Source of the DNA: Niabella soli DSM 19437
GTDB lineage: Bacteria > Bacteroidota > Bacteroidia > Chitinophagales > Chitinophagaceae
DNA: 64,000 nucleotides
NCBI RefSeq assembly: GCF_000243115.2
Contig: NZ_CP007035.1
Coordinates: 1,364,001 to 1,428,000 of the forward strand
Direction of reading: 5' to 3'
Positions 60,701 through 64,000 of the stretch are shown in pieces (the first letter of the stretch is position 1; every line of letters begins with the position of its first letter). Both the position numbers and the translations under genes were made by a program. Below the pieces are notes generated by a model. That model was not told the DNA's origin. It saw only the letters and a list, made by a program, of their open reading frames with translations, and made no database searches.

Positions 60701-61546
60701 CTTTTTCAGCACGGCTTTTACCCGGTAGGCGTCAAAATCAGTAAACCGTTCCCGCGGCTCGGAGAGCATCAGCTCATCATTCAGCCAGCACTTCAGGTTT
60801 CCTGAAAATCCCATATTTAACAGAACGGTCTTTTCTTCCGGTACCTCAACAAAGGTTTGCGTATATACAATGCCCGTAGCGCCGGGTATTGAAAAGCCGG
60901 TGGGGATCCAGCCATCACTGGTCTCAAAAGCGGGGGTAAACCATTTTATGGCATTGCCGGATGCATTCTTAAAAGTGTATTCCGGTTCCGGGTGCTTCAG
61001 CGGGCCATAATCATTATAAAACCCGCTGCCGGAGAGGTTTTCAAAAGGCCCTGCATATTGCCAGTGCCGTACGGTGGGGATTGTCTGCACATAAGGCCCG
61101 TTAGCAGGGGGCTTACCGCACATGATCTCGTTAGCGGTCTGCAGGTAGCTGGCGGATGTCCGTAATAAAGCCGGGGCCTTGGTATCCGTAGCAAGTTTTT
61201 GCAGCAATGCCAGTTGGTGCGGTTTTCTTTTAGCGCGGTACGGTCCCGCAACGACCTTGTTAAACCACAGCGCATATATATAAGGATAAGGGTCTTCCAG
61301 CTGCCCGTAAACGGAATCGGCAAACCGTGTCATTCCGGCCTCACTGCCGTCAAAGGTTTGCAGTAGCAGGTTGGCAATAAATGCCTGCCCGTGGGTCTGT
61401 GGGTCTTTTTGCGCCTCTTTTAAGAGCGCGGCGGCCGTGGCCCGGTCATTATTGTTTAATGCGGTCCATGCTTTTGTATAGCTGTTCTGGCAAAAGGCAG
61501 TTATTCCCATTAGCAGGCCCACAATAAGCAGTGTAAGGTTTCTCAT
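57794..61546 (-). CDS. Giant exported TPR protein with DUF3857 and transglutaminase domains
   Basis: The 1250-residue protein has a signal peptide (LLIVGLLMGITAFCQ). Residues about 150-310 form a beta region (RHWQYAGPFENLSGSGFY), followed by TPR-like helical repeats (about 350-640; AEFFVLEKEYDKAEKYTLTA, YWKLLGDIRKQKNAIPAALE). A DUF3857 beta domain (about 660-830) and a transglutaminase core come next, with Cys near residue 933 (LGDCKDLSRLFVALCHKAGI), His in AMDFNHCIAKA and Asp in FIELTDNNL. The triad is complete, so it may be a cysteine peptidase or crosslinking enzyme in the periplasm. Its substrate is unknown. It is probably transcribed alone. Confidence 0.9.
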   Translation of the reverse strand: MRNLTLLIVGLLMGITAFCQNSYTKAWTALNNNDRATAAALLKEAQKDPQTHGQAFIANLLLQTFDGSEAGMTRFADSVYGQLEDPYPYIYALWFNKVVAGPYRAKRKPHQLALLQKLATDTKAPALLRTSASYLQTANEIMCGKPPANGPYVQTIPTVRHWQYAGPFENLSGSGFYNDYGPLKHPEPEYTFKNASGNAIKWFTPAFETSDGWIPTGFSIPGATGIVYTQTFVEVPEEKTVLLNMGFSGNLKCWLNDELMLSEPRERFTDFDAYRVKAVLKKGTNRILVQLGYTSNYYPNFVLRFLDADGKPVNLEGSPVYKAYPKPDAAAPLPVLLPHFAEQYFENRLAKDSADLLNYVLLAKSYLRSKKTEGAKQVINRALAKAPGNSLLRSVYIDVLSDEGNNALVETENERVMRLDSTSEYAMHLSMQQLSKNEKYTELEHKRNQYIKLFGENEYTDGYYMLLKSKDQKIDEITSIAEKIYRRYPDEPEIQAGIYKLRKTTGKSSDSALMVYQDFFKNNYNDNVFYQYLAALLDNGKKKEYQALLEKQIKVFPNVPQYYITLAEFFVLEKEYDKAEKYTLTALSINPYTDTYWKLLGDIRKQKNAIPAALEAYHTSLKYNASQYKLINTVRKLEEKSEAYKLLPAVDENKIINSDDYDGTDKQKAGYYFLLDQRDLILYADGGQEQYSTLLIKIVNEKGIERYKEVSLNFDNTQSLLIEKAEVIKKDKRIQGDKKESDIVFTNLEPGDVIFIRYRLQQFANGHFAKDFTDRYFFTGNVYCNASRYTLLVPADAAFRYQFSRDSIRPQMSRVEDFTKYSWEQLHAPAEKDEPQTPDLVDVANVLYVSTISDWNKIADWYADVVNYNEVEPEVAAAYHTLFPAAAKAESQFAKARRIYNYIENTIHYSSVAFRQSGYIPQKPSVTLNTQLGDCKDLSRLFVALCHKAGIAANMVLIDTRNNGTKDMLLPAMDFNHCIAKATLDNKEYFIELTDNNLPFAALPNSLSGALMLDIPVRRTLSFTGLTHLYTGSRSKDKVTRIIEIRPQGANLLYNNKVIKTGHLAADTRADFRHSDEQKRFRDMEESVARGYSTAVKLGDLRFSGLDNLTDSVQYQFSYIANDQVSEVGPMSAFKINYHDLVATMDKFPAEKRTQPVEYWSYENTDAYETRVTIFAPAGMKFSAPPAPVALKFKDLEYSLQFQLVAPAKLQVTRKFSNSRQQFYAPEDYEELRSFFEKIVKAELKFIGYQ

Positions 61547-61919
61547 TAGTCTCTCTTTTAAAAACAGGTTTTGGATCTATGTTTTACAGGTTATTTCCTC
61601 CTCAAAAACAGGAACAATATAGGAAATTATTTGATTGATTCCTTACTATGGTGCAAATCTTCCTGCACGGCACCCATGCAAATGTTTCGCATTTTGACAC
61701 TATTGGTAATAAGCGGGTAAAATGCATGCCCAAAACAGTATTCAGGTTCCAATCCATACGTTTATGCCCTTTGCAAGCTATTTTAGCTATCTTTATACCA
61801 ATTGCTACTGACCGTGAAAGCCCAACATTTCAGCCATTGATGAATACCGGACAGTGAATAAAAAAATACAGGAACACCGCTTTCACTGGAAACAATTTTA
61901 AAAAATAAATTCGGAATAA
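61547..61919. other. Gene-free spacer upstream of the HigA-like region
   Basis: No intact gene is visible. TATCTTTA near 61790 is a likely -7 box for the downstream region. After it come several short frames (for example starting GTG 61814 and around 61840) that break after 8-25 codons. Confidence 0.4.
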
Positions 61920-62066
61920 AACCGAACTTTTATTATTTTTTGCAATGCGTATAACCGGCATAAAAATATTATATGGGCCGGATCGCACGATGATTACGAG
62001 CAAACTTTTAAAAACAATAAACGGTCCATTGAAAAATGGCTCAGGAGCAAAGGATATATTGAGTAA
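61920..62066 (+). pseudogene. Decayed gene fragment coupled to the HigA-like gene, possible toxin remnant
   Basis: An open frame of 48 codons reads with protein-like sequence (FIIFCNAYNRHKNIIWAGSH, then FKNNKRSIEKWLRSKGYIE). It ends in a TAA that overlaps the ATG of the next gene (TAATG). It has no ATG, GTG or TTG start, and an in-frame stop precedes it at 61917. The one-base stop/start overlap and the length of coherent sequence suggest the 3' end of a former partner gene whose 5' part has been lost or frameshifted. I do not recognise the family, and toxin identity is inferred only from position. Confidence 0.4.
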
Positions 62067-62590
62067 TGCAAAAAGCATTTGATATAGAACAGTTGGTAGA
62101 AGCAGGCGCCATTACCAATGAGCTGGATTACGAGCGGGCCATGATAGCCGATCGTAAGCTGCGCCTGCTGGCAAAAGAAAGCGTGCATTTTAAAAAAATG
62201 CGAAGCCGGTTACGCAATTTAATTGCGGCGTATGAAAAAAAGGAATGGAACAAACAGACCGTAGCCGATACCGCTAAACTGGCCGAATCAGAAAGGATCT
62301 TTATTGAAAACAGGAAGACCCGCATTAAAAAGGAACTAAAAGCACTCGATCTTACACAAGAGCAGCTGGCTGCCATTTTGGGTCATAAAAGCAAAACCCA
62401 TATGTCGGAGCTGATCAATGGCGTTAAACCATTTCAGTTGACCGACCTGCTGGTGATCAGCAAGTTGCTGAAGATCGATATGAAAACGCTCATCCCTCCT
62501 TTTTTATCCGCTGCAGACAGAACCAAAGTACTGTCGGCGCTACAGCAATTAAATAACCCCAAGTTAGAAAAAAGGGCCTGGGCCTTTTAA
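62066..62590 (+). CDS. HigA-like antitoxin / XRE-type HTH protein
   Basis: The 174-residue protein has a helical N-terminal domain (FDIEQLVEAGAITNELDYER, SVHFKKMRSRLRNLIAAYEK). Its C-terminal XRE helix-turn-helix is KKELKALDLTQEQLAAILGH with KSKTHMSELINGVKPFQL. This matches HigA-type antitoxins of type II toxin-antitoxin systems that also repress their own operon. The ATG overlaps the stop of the decayed upstream frame. No intact toxin was found on either side, so it may be an orphan regulator. Confidence 0.8.
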   Translation: MQKAFDIEQLVEAGAITNELDYERAMIADRKLRLLAKESVHFKKMRSRLRNLIAAYEKKEWNKQTVADTAKLAESERIFIENRKTRIKKELKALDLTQEQLAAILGHKSKTHMSELINGVKPFQLTDLLVISKLLKIDMKTLIPPFLSAADRTKVLSALQQLNNPKLEKRAWAF

Positions 62591-62674
62591 CAGGCCCGTA
62601 CAAACAGATAACAACAATGTAAAACACACGTCAGTTACCGTATTTTACGTATCTTCAAAGTCGTTATTAACGCT

Positions 62675-62682
62675 TAAATTTG
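62675..62682 (+). promoter_or_regulatory. -7 promoter box, leaderless arrangement
   Basis: TAAATTTG matches TAnnTTTG and ends 5 nt before the ATG at 62688, so the mRNA probably starts at or next to the start codon. Confidence 0.6.
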
Positions 62683-62687
62683 AACCT

Positions 62688-63101
62688 ATGATAAATGACA
62701 AAAGAATACATCAGGGCCGAAATGTAAAACGCTTCCGTGAAATGCTGGGTATAAAGCAGGATGCCCTTGCCTATGAGCTTGGGGATGATTGGAACCAGCA
62801 AAAAATTTCCCTGCTGGAACAAAAAGAAACCATTGATGCACCCCTGCTTCAACAGATCTCCGATGCACTAAAAATACCGGTGGAAGCGATACAGAATTTT
62901 GATGAGGAACAAGCGGTGAATGTAATAGCAAATACATTTGGTGATAATGCTTGCGTAGGAAATCCTAATTCTACTTTTAACTTCAATCCTATTGAAGAAT
63001 TAAAAAAATTACATGAAGAAAAAATCGCTTTGTTTGAACGAATGCTAGAAGAAAAAGATGAGATGATGGCCGAGTTAAAAAAACTAATACCGGCAAAGTA
63101 A
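62688..63101 (+). CDS. XRE-family HTH protein with C-terminal coiled coil
   Basis: The 137-residue protein has an N-terminal helix-turn-helix (GRNVKRFREMLGIKQDALAY, then WNQQKISLLEQKETIDAPLL and ISDALKIPVEAIQNF), a short linker (STFNFNPIEEL) and a C-terminal coiled coil (LHEEKIALFERMLEEKDEMM). This design is common in Bacteroidota accessory regions and acts as a small dimeric regulator. The DNA target is unknown. It has its own -7 box and lies beside the HigA-like gene and the PD-(D/E)XK gene. Confidence 0.88.
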   Translation: MINDKRIHQGRNVKRFREMLGIKQDALAYELGDDWNQQKISLLEQKETIDAPLLQQISDALKIPVEAIQNFDEEQAVNVIANTFGDNACVGNPNSTFNFNPIEELKKLHEEKIALFERMLEEKDEMMAELKKLIPAK

Positions 63102-63116
63102 TTTTTTATTAGGGCG

Positions 63117-63232
63117 TGCCCCGGCCCGGCCAGCACACAAAAGCAACACACAGCCGGGGTCGGGCTATCCGCTATATCTTTTGCTCCGTTGCACTCCACA
63201 AAAGGATGCTGCTGCTATCCCTCACGCGGGGG
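63117..63232. repeat. Probable interspersed GC-rich intergenic element
   Basis: The segment has words such as GGGCGTGCCCCGG, GGGGTCGGGCTATCCGC and GCTGCTGCTATCCCTCACGC, more GC-rich than its surroundings and without a gene. It looks like a dispersed element known from other Bacteroidota intergenic DNA, but only one copy is in this window. Confidence 0.4.
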
Positions 63233-63265
63233 GAAAAGTAATTAGAGGGCAAATGTTTAGGGAGC

Positions 63266-63361
63266 TTATATCCCCACCAAAGAGAACTCCAGTTTTTTCA
63301 ATTTGCAGATAACCGATTCGGAGATTTCGATAAGGATTTCATGTGGGTAAGTTCCTTTTTT
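63266..63361 (-). pseudogene. Short 3' remnant of an unknown gene
   Basis: Downstream of the PD-(D/E)XK gene, another frame on the minus strand reads GTYPHEILIEISESVICK and KLKKLEFSLVGI before a stop at 63266. Its 5' side is buried in the PD-(D/E)XK gene in another frame, so no proper start exists. This looks like a gene end left by deletion, or chance. Confidence is low. Confidence 0.25.
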
Positions 63362-64000
63362 AACTGTTGCAAAATAATATTGAATCGCGAAAATGAATGG
63401 TGTTAACAGGAGTAATTTCTGATAAATCTGATTTATAGTGGACGTCAAAGACGTTATTCGGAATATGAATTTGTTCAATTTTTTCAATATCCTGATGCCT
63501 GTAAAATCGTAATGATTGTTTGGCAATTTCATAATCAAATTTTATTCCAATAGAGTGTTCTAAGGAATTTGCAAGCGTTTTACATACAAGACCATTTAAT
63601 TTATCTATTTGCTTACAGTCATTGCCGATTTTCTCTGAAATACTGTTTATTAATTGCTGAATATCTATACCTAAGTTATGTTGCCTTACAAATATGGAGG
63701 CAATCAAAACTTGAGAATCCGGTGGCGGATTTAGCTGTTCGGACGAGAAAGAATGCTTGCGTTCAAAAATAGAACTACTTTTAACTTCTATTCTTTCTCT
63801 TCCCGCATTGAAATCAAATTTTTCTTCGGGCATGCTGTGCCAATAATTTAAAAGCGTTTGCGGACTCTTTGCATTATCAATCAAAAACAACTCCGCCCAA
63901 AGCCCGTTCACGGTGTTTGTTGGTATATCTGCTAATGTTTTAAATATTTCAACAAATCTTTTCAAAGAATCAACAACTTGCTGTTGCGTAGGGCTTTTAC
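63360..64000 (-). CDS. PD-(D/E)XK motif protein (DUF4420 type), 5' end outside window
   Basis: The frame is open from the right edge (KSPTQQQVVDSLKRFVEIFK) to a stop at 63360, giving about 212 residues of the C-terminal part. The nuclease-like core is visible: NTVNGLWAELFLIDNAKSP (Glu), NYWHSMPEEKFDFNAGRERI (Asp) and IEVKSSSIF (E-x-K). An end region (FYRHQDIEKIEQIHIPN) completes it. These match the PD-(D/E)XK motif family found beside Z1 helicase, MORC-like ATPase and methylase genes in restriction-type operons. The rest of that operon would lie beyond 64000, so the defence role is inferred from family context. Confidence 0.8.
   Translation of the reverse strand, partial: KSPTQQQVVDSLKRFVEIFKTLADIPTNTVNGLWAELFLIDNAKSPQTLLNYWHSMPEEKFDFNAGRERIEVKSSSIFERKHSFSSEQLNPPPDSQVLIASIFVRQHNLGIDIQQLINSISEKIGNDCKQIDKLNGLVCKTLANSLEHSIGIKFDYEIAKQSLRFYRHQDIEKIEQIHIPNNVFDVHYKSDLSEITPVNTIHFRDSILFCNS

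Noticed and set aside
1-64000. tRNA or rRNA genes
   Set aside because: All spacers longer than about 100 bp were read for cloverleaf-like or conserved rRNA words and none were convincing; a covariance search was not possible.
1-64000. Insertion sequences, prophage or integrase genes
   Set aside because: No transposase, integrase or phage structural protein was recognised; mobile DNA seems limited to short non-coding repeats.

Overview
The window is a chromosomal segment of a Bacteroidota bacterium, most likely a Chitinophagaceae member (class Chitinophagia; genus not determinable by eye). The evidence is a short Bacteroidota-type primary sigma factor (36447-37304), repeated TAnnTTTG -7 promoter boxes, many lipoproteins and signal peptides, a hybrid-type propeller sensor kinase, DUF4251 and DUF5715 proteins, and the ligase-associated helicase/PdeM pair. 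Gene density is high and most proteins are intact. The window cuts one gene at each edge: an Lrp/AsnC regulator on the left and a PD-(D/E)XK protein on the right.

Layout. 1-1836: Lrp regulator divergent from ahcY (methyl cycle). 2402-4488: three exported or lipoprotein genes of unknown role. 4565-7206: a class I amidotransferase-like protein, a SirB1/transglutaminase-like protein and a small exported protein. 7432-9976: BlaI/M56 (BlaR1-like) sensor pair and a GroES-like protein. 10235-12572: ECF sigma factor, membrane-anchored anti-sigma candidate and envelope protein, converging on a lipoprotein cyclophilin. 13484-26783: a minus-strand carbohydrate block with GH20, ApbE, aldose epimerase, three tandem GH43, a clan GH-A glycosidase, a DUF4965 'glutaminase-like' protein and a GH127/DUF1680 protein. 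It is divergent from a two-gene sensor kinase and AraC response regulator (27040-30993). The set points to arabinose-containing plant glycans, but no SusC/SusD pair lies in the window.

31489-39400: HI0933 flavoprotein, two M15-type cell-wall peptidases, GlxA-type regulator, RmlD-like reductase, rpoD, lgt and a bacilliredoxin. 39694-44903: Hsp20, an unknown exported protein, PdeM and an Lhr-type helicase. 45493-48324: two family 2 glycosyltransferases and a phosphopantetheinyl transferase. 48803-55163: GH3, a cytosolic GH32/clan-J-like protein and, divergent from it, a fused sucrose-phosphate synthase/phosphatase. 55287-61546: fabI, VOC protein, small alpha/beta hydrolase and a giant TPR/DUF3857/transglutaminase protein. 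61547-64000: a HigA-like antitoxin with a decayed partner frame, an XRE regulator and the edge of a PD-(D/E)XK gene, which looks like the start of an accessory or defence region.

The most unusual non-coding content is a rich set of intergenic repeat families. They include a 138-bp structured element in two copies 43 kb apart, arrays of short perfect hairpins at three loci, a ~100-bp tandem repeat with dispersed single copies, perfect long palindromes, and degenerate word-like repeats. Several genes also have their -7 box so close to the start codon that they are probably transcribed leaderless. No new multi-gene system could be proven from the sequence alone; the best candidates are listed in the findings.
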